Assembly (NCBI GenBank): GCA_949289295.1
Contig: CASENM010000041.1
Location: forward strand, 62,001 to 126,000
DNA length: 64,000 nucleotides
Direction: 5' to 3'
Origin: an uncultured Bacteroides sp.
GTDB taxonomy: Bacteria; Bacteroidota; Bacteroidia; Bacteroidales; Bacteroidaceae
In this document: positions 1 to 11,006 of the stretch, piece after piece
Position numbering within the stretch: the stretch's first letter is position 1
Layout of the letters: every line of letters begins with the position of its first letter
Notes under the pieces: generated by a model
What the model was told of the DNA's origin: nothing
The model's input: only the letters and a program-made list of their open reading frames with translations
Database searches by the model: none
Program-made: the position numbers and the translations under genes

Positions 1-1774
1 AGATTCCGTCGTGGGCGATGAATGCCTTGAAGCGTTTGCTGTGGTGTCCGGCCAGCCAGTAGACGGAGAAGCCTCCGAAGCTGGCTCCCACGCATCCCAG
101 ATGCTCCCTGTCGACAAACGGTTCCTTTGCCACTTCATCGATGGCCGTCAGATAATCTTTCATGCACTGGCCTCCGTAGTCGCCGCTGATGGCTTCGTTC
201 CATTCCGTGCCGAATCCCGGCATACCGCGGCGGCAGGGAGCCACTACGATATAGTCGTTGGCCGCCATAATCTGGAAATTCCAGCGGAAGCTCCAGAACT
301 GGCTCAGCGGGCTTTGCGGTCCGCCTTCACAGAAGAGCAGGGCAGGATATTTCTTGTTCGGGTCGAACTGCGGCGGATAAATCACCCAGACGAGCATATC
401 CTTTCCGTCGGTGGTCTTTATCCAGCGTTCTTCCACGCGGCCCATCTCCAGCTTGTCGTAGATGTGCTTGTTTTCCGTGGTCAGCTGGACAGCTTCGGCG
501 TATTGTCCCTCAAACTTTGTGGGGACAGAATAGATTTCGTCTGCCTGGCTCATGCTGTGGCGTGTAGCAATCAGCCTGTCGCCTCCCCAGGAGAGGCTTC
601 CGTAGTCGTGAAGTCCGTCGGTCATCTTTTCCGGTGCCTTGTTCTCTTTCCAGTCGTTCAGGCCGAGGCGGTAGATTTGTGTGGTGCCATGCCAGGTGCC
701 TATCAGATAGAAGCCGTCGGATGTAGGATTCCATAAGTAAGTGTCCACGTTGGTCTTGAAAGCGGACGAAGCATTGAATTTCTCTTTCTGCCCCAGGTCG
801 AGCACATACAGGCGGTTCAGGTCGCTTTCATATCCGTCGTGTTCCATGCTTTGCCAGGCGATGAAGCGTCCGTCGGGCGAGAACTGCGGATTGATGTCGT
901 AACCCATGTTCTTGTCCTTCCCGTCCTGCTTGCACAAGTTCTCGGTCTTTCCGGTGGCAAGGTCATACAGATAGATGTCGCTGTCGGTGGAAACCGCGTA
1001 GGCCAGTCCCGTCTTTTTCCGGCAGGTGTAGGCAATCTTGTCTGAGGCGGGGCTCCATGCAAGCTGCTCCATGCCTCCGAAAGGTTTCATCGGCGATTCG
1101 TAAGGTTCGTCCTTCAGGATGTCGGTCGCTTCGCCCACCTTGTTTCCGTTGAAGGAAGCCACAAAAGGATGCGGAACCGCTTCCACCCATTCGTCCCAAT
1201 GCTTGTACATCAGGTCGTTGATAATCTTTCCGCTTGTCTTGTCGAGGTCAGGATAAATGTCCGCCGTACGTTCCCCGTATTTCACCTGCGACACGAAGAG
1301 CACCTTCGATTCATCCGGCGAGAATTTGAATCCGTCTACACCGCCTTTTACGTCCGAAAGCTGCTGGCGTTCCGTTCCGTCGGGATTCATCTCCCAAATC
1401 TGTCCGCCTGTCAGGAAAGCCAGTTTGCTTCCGTTCTTAATCCATGCCGGGTCGCTCTCGCTTGCCGCCGAAACAGTGAGCTGCCTGTTGTCTGACCCGT
1501 CTGCGTTCATCATGCAGATTACAGTGTGTCCCTTGTTCTCCTTCACACTGTAATACGACACGGTGTAAGCGATTTGTCTGCCGTCGGGCGATACGCTTGA
1601 AGAGCCGATGCGCCCCATAGCCCACAACGTTTCGGGAGTCATCCGTCCGTTTACGGCAGTCACTTCCTGCCGTCCGATGACAGGGCCGTCGTCTGCAGTC
1701 TTCTCGGGAGCGGCACACGAAGATGCCGCCAATGCAATGGCCGCCGTCATAGTCATAAGATCTGATTTTTTCAT
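1..1774 (-). CDS. S9 family prolyl-oligopeptidase-like serine peptidase, probable lipoprotein (C-terminus beyond window)
   Basis: 591 residues are visible, starting MKKSDLMTMTAA; the 3' part lies left of the window. A short N-terminal hydrophobic segment ends in AASSC (Cys20), so it is probably a lipoprotein of the periplasm or outer membrane. Residues about 40-370 carry repeated beta-propeller phrases (SPDGRQIAY, SPDESKVLF, FSPDGRFIAW) typical of DPP IV/acylaminoacyl peptidases. The alpha/beta-hydrolase domain follows, with the nucleophile elbow GASFGGF (Ser565, codon at 80-82). The catalytic Asp and His are not in view. Families of this kind cut short peptides, often after Pro or Ala; the exact specificity cannot be read. 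It is probably monocistronic, with a -7 box 41 bp upstream. Confidence 0.9.
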   Translation of the reverse strand, partial: MKKSDLMTMTAAIALAASSCAAPEKTADDGPVIGRQEVTAVNGRMTPETLWAMGRIGSSSVSPDGRQIAYTVSYYSVKENKGHTVICMMNADGSDNRQLTVSAASESDPAWIKNGSKLAFLTGGQIWEMNPDGTERQQLSDVKGGVDGFKFSPDESKVLFVSQVKYGERTADIYPDLDKTSGKIINDLMYKHWDEWVEAVPHPFVASFNGNKVGEATDILKDEPYESPMKPFGGMEQLAWSPASDKIAYTCRKKTGLAYAVSTDSDIYLYDLATGKTENLCKQDGKDKNMGYDINPQFSPDGRFIAWQSMEHDGYESDLNRLYVLDLGQKEKFNASSAFKTNVDTYLWNPTSDGFYLIGTWHGTTQIYRLGLNDWKENKAPEKMTDGLHDYGSLSWGGDRLIATRHSMSQADEIYSVPTKFEGQYAEAVQLTTENKHIYDKLEMGRVEERWIKTTDGKDMLVWVIYPPQFDPNKKYPALLFCEGGPQSPLSQFWSFRWNFQIMAANDYIVVAPCRRGMPGFGTEWNEAISGDYGGQCMKDYLTAIDEVAKEPFVDREHLGCVGASFGGFSVYWLAGHHSKRFKAFIAHDGI

Positions 1775-1814
1775 GATGGTTGTTTTTTTATATTGTTGAT
1801 TTCGTATTTGGAGA

Positions 1815-1822
1815 CAAATTTA
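1815..1822 (-). promoter_or_regulatory. -7 promoter element of the S9 peptidase gene
   Basis: Minus-strand TAAATTTG matches the Bacteroidetes -7 consensus TAnnTTTG. It implies a leader of about 36 nt before the start at 1774. Confidence 0.5.
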
Positions 1823-1943
1823 AGGAAAAATGACCAACCGGATAACAGAAAGTCCGGATTATATCGGTCCTGATGCCTACATTTCGTGTTTGAAGCTTTT
1901 TCTCCGGGACATATCCCGGAATGATTGGCAAAATCCATACGAA

Positions 1944-1984
1944 AAAGAGGCTGCCTCAATTTTGACTCTTGAGACAGCCTCTTT
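1944..1984. terminator. Bidirectional hairpin terminator downstream of yidC
   Basis: A 16-bp stem (1944-1959 with 1969-1984, one G-T mismatch) has a 9-nt loop and is flanked by A-rich and T-rich runs. It lies just past the yidC stop. The core GAGGCTGTCTCAA resembles other hairpins in this window (17258-17292). Confidence 0.75.
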
Positions 1985-2008
1985 CCTTATCAAAAAAACA
2001 TGAAACGG

Positions 2009-3889
2009 TCAACGGTTGCTGTTCTTGTTGTGGTTCTGAGTTTGTTTCATGCGTTCCATACGCTCTTTCTGCAGACGTTCCTGCTCTTTCTGCAACGCTT
2101 CCAGCTTGGCCATCAGCCCGGTGGGCTTCTGCTGTGAAAGGTCACGCTTGTTTGCTTCCAGCTGGGCAAGCAGCTTCTTCTCGTCTGTCATTTTCCGCAT
2201 AATCCAGAGTGTGAGAATACTCAACAGACCGGAAATGAAGTAATAATAGCTCAAGCCTGCCGCATAATCATTGAATATGAAGAAGAACATCAGCGGCATG
2301 ATGTACATCATCCATTTCATGGCTGCCATCTGCGGGTTGTTGCCCATATCCTGCTGGCGCATCATGACAATCTGGTTGATGACCGTTGTGGCACTGAACA
2401 GCAGGCAGAACAGGCTCAGATGGTTGCCGAGCAGAGGCAGACTCATGTTCCAGCTGATCAGGTCATCGTATGCAGAGAGGTCGTCCGCCCAAAGGAAGCT
2501 CTGCTGGCGGAACTCGATGGCGTTCGGCACGAAGAAGAACAAAGCCATATAGACCGGAGTCTGGAGAAGCATCGGCAGACAGCCGCCCATCGGACTTACA
2601 TTGTATTCCCGATAGAGAGACATCGTTTCCTGCTGTTTCTTCAGTGCATCTTCCGGATTCGGATATTTGGCATTCAGCTTGTCGACATAAGGTTTCAGTG
2701 CACGCATCTTGGCCGATGATATGAACGACTTCCATGTGGTAGGCAGCACCAGAATCTTTACGATGATGGTCATGAGCAGAATCACGATTCCCATACTCAA
2801 TCCCATTCCCGAGAGCCAGTCGAACAGGTTGATGGTAAACCATCTGTTGATGAGTCGGATAATCGGCCAACCCAGATAGACCAAATCTTCCAGTTCCTGG
2901 TCTTTGTCGGTAAAGCTCAGGTCGTTGCTGGCCAGCAGTGTCTTGAAATGGTTGGGGCCGAAGTAGAACTGCAGATGCGTCGGTTGTACACCGGTCGGGT
3001 CAAAAGCCGTATTCATTTCAGCCCGATAGTTCTTCATGTATCCGCTTCCCTGCTGTTCTATTTTCGAGTCGAGCGAAGCATTCATGAAGCTCTGTCCGGC
3101 CATGAACACGCACGAAAAATATTGGTTCTTGAAAGCCACCCAGTCGAGTGCTTCGGGAACGTCCTTTTGTTCGTCGCTGGTTTCGCTCAAATAGTCAAAA
3201 CTATCGCCTACAGGCTTATAGGTAAGCGACGTGTAACGCTGCTCGAAGTTGAACCCCTTTTCCATCTGACGCGCACGCTGCATCCAGTCGATTCCCATGC
3301 TGCGGGTTGTAGACGAGAAAAAGTTCTGCATGCCCGTTGCCTGCACAGTCAGGTCGACCATATAGGAATGCGGCAACAGCCGGTAATTGAAGTCCAGGTA
3401 TCCGCCATTGGACGCTTTCAGGCGCATGGTAACTGTTGAGTCAGTAGCATTCACCGCTTCAAAATACATCCGTCCGCTGTTCACATTCTCCATTTTTCCG
3501 TCGAAACTGAAATTCAGCGAAGCGTCTTCCCCGTCAAACAACACCAGCGGCTGATGCTTCTGGTCATTATATTCCTTTAATGTAGCTGAACAGACACGCC
3601 CTCCCTTATTGGTAAGCTTCAGTTTGACAAGTTCATTCTCGAGAGTAGTGAATGTTTCTTCTCCCTGTGTCGCCCCGAAGAATACCGAGGTTGTGTCGGC
3701 CAAAGCAGCCTCTTCCGCCAGAGCAGCCTGTTTTCTGGCTTCTGCTTCTTTCTGCCGGATTACCTGCTGGATAGAGTCTTGATAGTGTTGGGCTTGCGCT
3801 CTTTCTTCCTGGCTGGGGCGGTTGTAGATGCCGAAACCTACAATCACCACCCCGATGAGCACAACTCCCACTAACGTGTTTTTGTCCAT
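2009..3889 (-). CDS. yidC: Membrane protein insertase YidC
   Basis: 626 residues, full length for Bacteroidetes YidC. It inserts membrane proteins into the inner membrane, with or without Sec. The first transmembrane segment is at the N-terminus (LVGVVLIGVVIVGFGIY), followed by a Gln/Ala-rich stretch and a large periplasmic beta-sandwich domain (about 60-340). The conserved 60KD_IMP core follows (about 360-580), with GMGLSMGIVILLMT and PMGGCLPMLLQTPVYMALF. The tail (about 585-626) is strongly basic and rich in Lys, Gln and Arg, as expected for a ribosome-facing end. It is the second gene after pyrG, with a 27-bp gap. Confidence 0.97.
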   Translation of the reverse strand: MDKNTLVGVVLIGVVIVGFGIYNRPSQEERAQAQHYQDSIQQVIRQKEAEARKQAALAEEAALADTTSVFFGATQGEETFTTLENELVKLKLTNKGGRVCSATLKEYNDQKHQPLVLFDGEDASLNFSFDGKMENVNSGRMYFEAVNATDSTVTMRLKASNGGYLDFNYRLLPHSYMVDLTVQATGMQNFFSSTTRSMGIDWMQRARQMEKGFNFEQRYTSLTYKPVGDSFDYLSETSDEQKDVPEALDWVAFKNQYFSCVFMAGQSFMNASLDSKIEQQGSGYMKNYRAEMNTAFDPTGVQPTHLQFYFGPNHFKTLLASNDLSFTDKDQELEDLVYLGWPIIRLINRWFTINLFDWLSGMGLSMGIVILLMTIIVKILVLPTTWKSFISSAKMRALKPYVDKLNAKYPNPEDALKKQQETMSLYREYNVSPMGGCLPMLLQTPVYMALFFFVPNAIEFRQQSFLWADDLSAYDDLISWNMSLPLLGNHLSLFCLLFSATTVINQIVMMRQQDMGNNPQMAAMKWMMYIMPLMFFFIFNDYAAGLSYYYFISGLLSILTLWIMRKMTDEKKLLAQLEANKRDLSQQKPTGLMAKLEALQKEQERLQKERMERMKQTQNHNKNSNR

Positions 3890-3916
3890 TTCAATCTGTT
3901 TGTATCTTGATTAATA

Positions 3917-5527
<1,611 letters not shown>

Positions 5528-5568
5528 TTAAGTTTTTAACCAATGAAAGAACTACTTCTTCAAGGTTG

Positions 5569-5576
5569 CAAAATTA
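5569..5576 (-). promoter_or_regulatory. -7 promoter element of pyrG
   Basis: Minus-strand TAATTTTG fits TAnnTTTG. It lies 53 bp before the pyrG start. Confidence 0.45.
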
Positions 5577-5625
5577 GGAAAAAAAGCTGAACACACAAAA
5601 GCTAATCGCCTAAAACCGCTTTTTG

Positions 5626-5656
5626 TTGCAAATAACATTAGCTTTTTGTAGCTTTG
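5626..5656 (+). promoter_or_regulatory. Promoter of the DUF3078 gene
   Basis: The -7 box TAGCTTTG is at 5649-5656, with a TTG-type -33 element at 5626-5628 (20-bp spacing). The start codon follows 28 bp later. Confidence 0.5.
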
Positions 5657-5684
5657 CGCCAGATTTTCTAATAGGTATATTATA

Positions 5685-7364
5685 ATGAAAAGGTTGGGAT
5701 TTGTTCTTGTGCTTCTGGCATTCTTTGCCGGAGTGTCCGCACAGACTTCTGATGACGGAGAGAAGAAAGATTATGAGATAGTGCCCGATTCTGTGGTGGA
5801 AAGATTTCTGGAGACAGTTCAGGCCAAAGACAGTGTGCAGGTTTCCGATTCCATTGCGGAAGAAAAGACGTTGCAGGTGCCGGACTCCATCGCGAAGGCG
5901 GAAGCTGTTCAGATACCGGATTCCGTCGAAAAGGCGACAGTGGTGCATGTTCCCGACTCCGTCATTTTTCTTGACTCCATTCCGGGACGTGGGGATGTTC
6001 CGTTCCCCGACACATTGCGGATAGCAGCCCAGCGTGATTCGCTGGAAAGAGTGGAGAAGCTCAAGAAAGTGAAAAAAGTGATTCTTCCTTCTCCGCAAAT
6101 GATACGTTTCAGACAACTGGTGGCCGATTTCCGCAGGGACTATGACGAAGCGCTGGAGCGATGGGATGACATCTACCTTATCATAAGAGGCATCAGGCCC
6201 GACCCGGATTTCTTCAAGCTTTATGTGCCCGCCACTTATTATTCGGCGGCGGTGGAGCAGGCTTTCGGCATCGAAGGGTGGAAGCCTGTGAATCCGTTCG
6301 TAAAAGAAGATCCGCGGCTGAGTCTGCAGTCGCCGGTCAAGAATCTGTGCCGCACGGCAGATGTCGACCGCTACGTCAACCGCCAGCTGCTTTCTTTCTA
6401 TGTGGAATACCCCGAACTTGTGGCAAAGAATGAAATGAATTTTGCTGACCTGAAACCTCTTCTGGGTGAAAAGAGGGTCAACGAAAACAACGAAAAGACA
6501 ATCAAAGAGCTGATGAAGAAGCCTCGCCTTCCGAATAAAATGGTGCAAAAGGATTTGCTGGTATATAAGCCGAACTTCTGGACACTTACAGGAAACGGCT
6601 ATCTGCAGTTCTCGCAGAACTATATTTCTGGCAACTGGTATAAGGGAGGCGAGAGCACCAAATCGCTTTTGTCCGGATTTACTTTCCAGGCCAACTATGA
6701 CGACAGGCAAAAGATTCAATTTGAAAACAGGCTGGAATGGAAACTGGGATTCATTACGTCACCCAGTGATACGGTTCACAGCTATAAGCCCAACAACGAC
6801 TTGCTTCGTTTTACGACGAAATTCGGTTACAAGGCATTCAATTCATGGTACTATACGCTGTCGGCTGAATTCAAGACACAGCTCTTCTCGAACTACGAAA
6901 CCAATTCTGAGACTCTGAACTCCGGATTTTTTACGCCGGCCGAACTGAATGTGGGTCTTGGTATGGACTACAAGTTCATTAAAGACGGGGTATGCAACCT
7001 GTCTGTACTGATTAATCCGGTGAACTATACCTTATATAGTATAGCAAGCGACAAGGTGGACCCCACCAAGTTCAATATCAAGGAAGGTCACAAGAAAGAG
7101 AGCGTATGGGGCTCGCGTATAGAATCTACGTGGAAATGGCAAATCATACCTGTCCTGATTTGGGAGTCCCGTCTGTCTTATACGACCAACTACGAGAAAG
7201 TATTGGCCGAATGGGAAAACACCTTTACGTTTACCGTCAACCAATATCTGTCGACCAAATTCTTTGTGCACGGGCGTTTTGACGACGGAGTGACACGTGA
7301 GGTAGGCGACAGTTACTTCCAGCTGCAGGAGCTGCTCAGCTTCGGATTGAGTTATACATGGTAG
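5685..7364 (+). CDS. DUF3078 domain-containing protein, exported, probable outer-membrane beta-barrel
   Basis: 559 residues with signal peptide MKRLGFVLVLLAFFAGVSA. Residues about 45-110 hold four degenerate repeats of about 12-13 residues around VPDSI/VSDSI. The DUF3078 body (about 300-559) opens with NFWTLTGNGYLQFSQNY and then alternates aromatic and polar residues, with YTW as its last residues, as in outer-membrane beta-barrels. DUF3078 is a Bacteroidetes family without assigned function. The following TRIC-type gene starts 51 bp downstream on the same strand and may be co-transcribed. Confidence 0.85.
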   Translation: MKRLGFVLVLLAFFAGVSAQTSDDGEKKDYEIVPDSVVERFLETVQAKDSVQVSDSIAEEKTLQVPDSIAKAEAVQIPDSVEKATVVHVPDSVIFLDSIPGRGDVPFPDTLRIAAQRDSLERVEKLKKVKKVILPSPQMIRFRQLVADFRRDYDEALERWDDIYLIIRGIRPDPDFFKLYVPATYYSAAVEQAFGIEGWKPVNPFVKEDPRLSLQSPVKNLCRTADVDRYVNRQLLSFYVEYPELVAKNEMNFADLKPLLGEKRVNENNEKTIKELMKKPRLPNKMVQKDLLVYKPNFWTLTGNGYLQFSQNYISGNWYKGGESTKSLLSGFTFQANYDDRQKIQFENRLEWKLGFITSPSDTVHSYKPNNDLLRFTTKFGYKAFNSWYYTLSAEFKTQLFSNYETNSETLNSGFFTPAELNVGLGMDYKFIKDGVCNLSVLINPVNYTLYSIASDKVDPTKFNIKEGHKKESVWGSRIESTWKWQIIPVLIWESRLSYTTNYEKVLAEWENTFTFTVNQYLSTKFFVHGRFDDGVTREVGDSYFQLQELLSFGLSYTW

Positions 7365-7414
7365 CCGGACGCATATAAAATCAAACATGACTAATTTATT
7401 CATCTTTTGCTGAT

Positions 7415-8059
7415 ATGGAAATCATCTTTCATTATCCTTCGTTTGTAACGATTCTGGACTTTATCGGAACGTTCGCATTTGCCATCAGTGGCATCCGGCT
7501 GGCCTCTGCCAAGCGTTTTGACTGGTTCGGGGCGTATGTGGTGGGACTGGCCACAGCCATCGGCGGCGGAACGATCCGTGACGTACTGCTTGACGTGACC
7601 CCTGCCTGGATGCTCGACCCCATGTATCTTATCTGTACGGCAATGGCCATGTTTTTCGTGATTCTTTTCGGACGGTATGTCATCCGGCTGAACAACACGT
7701 TCTTCATTTTCGACACGATCGGATTGGCCTTGTTCACTGTGGTAGGTTTCAGCAAGGCGTATTCGTTGGGGTATCCGTTCTGGGTAGCCATCATTATGGG
7801 CAGTATCACCGGTGCGGCCGGCGGTGTGATCCGCGACATTTTCATCAATGAAATCCCGCTGATTTTCCGCAAGGAGATTTATGCCATGGCCTGTGCCATC
7901 GGGGGACTTGTCTATTGGTTGTGTCTGGTGGCCGGCCTGGAATCACACTGGTCGCAGATTATCGGCGGCACGTCGGTGTTTGTCGTACGTGTATTGGCTG
8001 TAAGATATCAGATTACCCTTCCCATACTGAAAGGGGAGGAGGCGGAGGAGAAAGAATAA
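7415..8059 (+). CDS. Trimeric intracellular cation channel (TRIC) family protein, YicG/UPF0126 type
   Basis: 214 residues, about seven hydrophobic helices, arranged as two similar halves. The glycine signatures are AIGGGTIRDVLLD (near 50) and GAAGGVIRDIFINE (near 137), the family marks. Bacterial homologues form K+-permeable trimers in the inner membrane; their physiological role (glycine uptake has been proposed for some) is unsettled. It is likely co-transcribed with the preceding gene and ends at a strong bidirectional terminator. Confidence 0.9.
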   Translation: MEIIFHYPSFVTILDFIGTFAFAISGIRLASAKRFDWFGAYVVGLATAIGGGTIRDVLLDVTPAWMLDPMYLICTAMAMFFVILFGRYVIRLNNTFFIFDTIGLALFTVVGFSKAYSLGYPFWVAIIMGSITGAAGGVIRDIFINEIPLIFRKEIYAMACAIGGLVYWLCLVAGLESHWSQIIGGTSVFVVRVLAVRYQITLPILKGEEAEEKE

Positions 8060-8087
8060 CCGTATCCAACCCTGTCACCGCAAAAAA

Positions 8088-8138
8088 AATGTCATCTGAG
8101 GGAACGCCGTTCTTCGCTCGGCTCCCTCAGATGACATT
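8088..8138. terminator. Bidirectional terminator between convergent genes
   Basis: A perfect 16-bp stem (8088-8103 with 8123-8138, AATGTCATCTGAGGGA) is preceded by an A run and followed by ACTTTT. It can serve the TRIC gene (+) and the OmpA lipoprotein gene (-). Confidence 0.85.
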
Positions 8139-8194
8139 ACTTTTAGCTGTCAAACTTTATTTTGAGACAGCCCCTTATGGGGGCACTTTGACCC

Positions 8195-8917
8195 TTATTG
8201 CAGTGTGCCTGCTTCTGCCTGCCGGATCATCTCCTGGCTGGCATACATATACACCTCCACACGGCGGTTTTCCTGGCGTCCGGCCTCAGTCGAGTTGTCG
8301 GCTACCGGATTGGCTTCGCCCATTCCTTCCACCGATTTGATCTGGTCGGGTGAAACACCGCATCCCAGCAGATAGCTGGACACGCTTTGCGCACGTTCCT
8401 GCGACAGGTCGAGATTCTTCTGTACGCTCTGTTCAGCGGTTGAATTTTTCCAACCTGTATTGTCTGTATATCCGTACACATTCACATCCATGTCACGGTT
8501 CTGGTTGAGCACATTGTTGGCGAACTTGCTCAACGATGCCTTTGCCGATGAGCTGAGTGTGGAACTGCTGGTAGAGAAGAGGATTCCCGAGTCGAAAGTC
8601 ACCTTCACGGCCTGCAGACCATTGCTGTCGGTCACTTTCTCCACTTCAGCTCCTTGAATCTGCTCTGCCTGTTCGGCAGCCTTGTCCATTTTCTTTCCGA
8701 TCAGTACGCCAGCTCCTGCACCTACGGCACCGCCTACAGCCGCACCGATGGCCGCACCCTTACCGTGGCCGAAAATGCCGCCCAGGGCCGCACCGAGGGC
8801 TGCACCTCCGCCACCGCCAATCAGTCCGCCCTTGGCGGTGTTGGTCATTCCACATCCGCTGAATGCCAAGCATGCGCTCAGCAAAACAGCCATCGAAGTC
8901 ATTCTGTTCATTTTCAT
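8195..8917 (-). CDS. OmpA family lipoprotein with glycine zipper
   Basis: 240 residues. Lipobox AFSGC places the lipidated Cys at 22. A Gly/Ala-rich glycine zipper (about 28-75, GGGGAALGAALGG and similar) is followed by an OmpA-like peptidoglycan-binding domain (about 105-225) with NVYGYTDNTG and the C-terminal block RRVEVYM. This matches YiaD/Pal-type proteins that tie the outer membrane to peptidoglycan. It sits 36 bp after glyA on the same strand. A -7-like box (8922-8929) lies almost on the start codon, so the true start could be Met3, Met6 or Met9, or the message could be leaderless. Confidence 0.92.
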   Translation of the reverse strand: MKMNRMTSMAVLLSACLAFSGCGMTNTAKGGLIGGGGGAALGAALGGIFGHGKGAAIGAAVGGAVGAGAGVLIGKKMDKAAEQAEQIQGAEVEKVTDSNGLQAVKVTFDSGILFSTSSSTLSSSAKASLSKFANNVLNQNRDMDVNVYGYTDNTGWKNSTAEQSVQKNLDLSQERAQSVSSYLLGCGVSPDQIKSVEGMGEANPVADNSTEAGRQENRRVEVYMYASQEMIRQAEAGTLQ

Positions 8918-8953
8918 ATGTCAAAGATATTTAGTTAAGTAGTTCTAATCCAA

Positions 8954-10234
8954 TCAGTAGGCGAACAGCGGATAATTTTTCATCGTTTCGTTCACGCGAT
9001 GGCGTACAGAAGCGATTACTTCTTCGTTGTCCACGTTTGAAAGTACCGTTTCGATCATTTCCGCAATTTCATACATCAGGTCTTCCTTGGCGCCGCGGGT
9101 CGTGATGGCCGGTGTGCCCAGACGGATACCTGAAGTCTGGAATGCAGAACGCGTATCAAAGGGCACCATGTTCTTGTTGACCGTGATGTCTGCACTGACC
9201 AGTGCCTTTTCGGCCACCTTTCCGGTAAGATCAGGATATTTTGTGCGCAGGTCTACCAGCATCGAATGGTTGTCCGTACCGCCGGACACGATGGTAAACC
9301 CTCTGTCCATAAGAGCCTGTGCCAGCACACGCGCGTTTTTCTGCACCTGTTTCTGGTATTCCTTATATTCCGGTTGCAGACATTCGTAGAATGCCACAGC
9401 TTTGGCCGCGATGACATGTTCCAGCGGACCGCCCTGGATACCGGGGAATACGGCGGAGTCGAGCAGCTGCGACATCATCTTGATTTCTCCCTTCGGAGTC
9501 TTCTTGCCCCACGGATTGGGAAAATCCTTCCCCATCATGATGACTCCTCCGCGAGGCCCGCGCAAGGTCTTGTGGGTGGTCGAAGTGACGATGTGCGCAT
9601 ATTTCACCGGATTGTCAAGCAGTCCGGCCGCAATCAGTCCGGCAGGGTGGGCCATATCAATCATCAACAGTGCGCCTACCTTGTCGGCAATGTCACGCAT
9701 ACGCTTGTAGTCCCATTCGCGCGAATAGGCGGAACCGCCTCCCACAATCAGCTTCGGACGCTCGCGCAGCGCGATTTCCTCCATCTGGTCATAGTCGACA
9801 CGACCTGTTTCTTTGTCCAGATTGTATTCGCAGGGGGTATAGAGGATTCCCGATGTGTTGACTGCCGAACCGTGTGACAAGTGTCCGCCATGCGCCAGAT
9901 TCAGTCCCATAAACTTGTCGCCGGGATTGAGCACAGCCAGGAAAACGGCTGCATTGGCCTGCGCGCCCGAGTGCGGCTGCACATTTGCCCATTCAGCACC
10001 GAAAATCTGTTTCAGACGGTCGATGGCCAGCTGTTCACTCTGGTCCACCACTTCGCAACCTCCGTAGTAACGTTTGCCGGGATAGCCTTCCGCATATTTG
10101 TTTGTCAGACACGACCCCATGGCCTGCATAACCTGGTCGCTTACAAAGTTTTCAGAAGCAATCAGTTCGATTCCTTTCAGCTGACGCTGGTGTTCTCTTT
10201 CAATGATGTCGAAAATTAAATTGTCTTTTTTCAT
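8954..10234 (-). CDS. glyA: Serine hydroxymethyltransferase
   Basis: 426 residues, full length. A cytoplasmic PLP enzyme converting serine and tetrahydrofolate to glycine and methylene-THF. Visible motifs are IASENFVS near the N-terminus, SGAQANAAV, and the PLP-lysine motif [12 protein letters not shown]. It is the fifth gene of a tightly packed run starting at pyrB; one-carbon units and pyrimidine synthesis may thus be co-expressed. Confidence 0.98.
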   Translation of the reverse strand: MKKDNLIFDIIEREHQRQLKGIELIASENFVSDQVMQAMGSCLTNKYAEGYPGKRYYGGCEVVDQSEQLAIDRLKQIFGAEWANVQPHSGAQANAAVFLAVLNPGDKFMGLNLAHGGHLSHGSAVNTSGILYTPCEYNLDKETGRVDYDQMEEIALRERPKLIVGGGSAYSREWDYKRMRDIADKVGALLMIDMAHPAGLIAAGLLDNPVKYAHIVTSTTHKTLRGPRGGVIMMGKDFPNPWGKKTPKGEIKMMSQLLDSAVFPGIQGGPLEHVIAAKAVAFYECLQPEYKEYQKQVQKNARVLAQALMDRGFTIVSGGTDNHSMLVDLRTKYPDLTGKVAEKALVSADITVNKNMVPFDTRSAFQTSGIRLGTPAITTRGAKEDLMYEIAEMIETVLSNVDNEEVIASVRHRVNETMKNYPLFAY

Positions 10235-10264
10235 GATTTTATGGTTATTTGTTGATTGTTCCAG

Positions 10265-11002
10265 TCAGAATATTACACCCAACGAAAAACTCAGCACGTT
10301 CAGCCTGCGTTTGATTTCCATGACCGACTCGTTATAAGGAGCTTCTGTCGCCGCCTTGTCGTACAGGACAGACTCGGTGAAGTTGTGCAGCCCTATCTCA
10401 TAACGGAAATCGATGAAGATATTCGAAATGTTCACGGCCAGACCGATGACAGCGCTGTATCTGAATCTTCCTATTTCTTCTTCGATGCCCTGCTGGAGGA
10501 ATCCGCTGTATTCATTCTTGCTGTGCGCCTTCCATATCCAGCCGATTTTCGGCCCTGCCATGACAGCCATTCCGTAAGGATGCACGTCGACGAACTTATA
10601 TCCGTAGAGCAGGGGGATATCCACCGTGGTCATCCGGCTCTTTATCAGACCGCCTTCCTTCAGCAGTTCGGAGTTGGCCAGTGTATACGGGATGGAGACA
10701 CTGCCCTGAAGAATGTTGAACGAAAGTTCGGGCTGGAGGAAATGATGCTGCTTCATGTTGAAGCGGCAGAAGAAAGCCGCAAAATAACCTACCTTATAGT
10801 TGTTCTGCATGTCTTCCAATTCCTGCCCGTCGATAAGGAATTTGTCGGTAAAGAACATGGAAGAGTTGAATCCGGCGCGTATTCCCACATTGACCAGAGG
10901 TTGCCGCAGGGTTACCATCGGCGTGCGGATGTTCTGTGCTGTCAGTGTCCCCACTGCCAGCACCCCGCAACACGCGACAAACATTGCGACTTTCCTCAGC
11001 AT
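10265..11002 (-). CDS. PorT-like outer-membrane beta-barrel protein
   Basis: 245 residues with signal peptide MLRKVAMFVACCGVLAVGTLTAQ. The rest alternates polar and hydrophobic residues in short strands ending SFSLGVIF, the shape of an eight-stranded outer-membrane barrel. It looks like the porT family of Bacteroidetes. PorT proper is a type IX secretion component in Porphyromonas; whether this one has that role cannot be told here. It sits 4 bp after the flavin reductase gene and 30 bp before glyA. Confidence 0.7.
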   Translation of the reverse strand: MLRKVAMFVACCGVLAVGTLTAQNIRTPMVTLRQPLVNVGIRAGFNSSMFFTDKFLIDGQELEDMQNNYKVGYFAAFFCRFNMKQHHFLQPELSFNILQGSVSIPYTLANSELLKEGGLIKSRMTTVDIPLLYGYKFVDVHPYGMAVMAGPKIGWIWKAHSKNEYSGFLQQGIEEEIGRFRYSAVIGLAVNISNIFIDFRYEIGLHNFTESVLYDKAATEAPYNESVMEIKRRLNVLSFSLGVIF

Positions 11003-11006
11003 ATTG

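Noticed and set aside
5610-6719. Minus-strand open frame of 369 codons
   Set aside because: Antisense shadow of the DUF3078 gene; no family pattern, His/Arg-rich shadow composition, no start signals.
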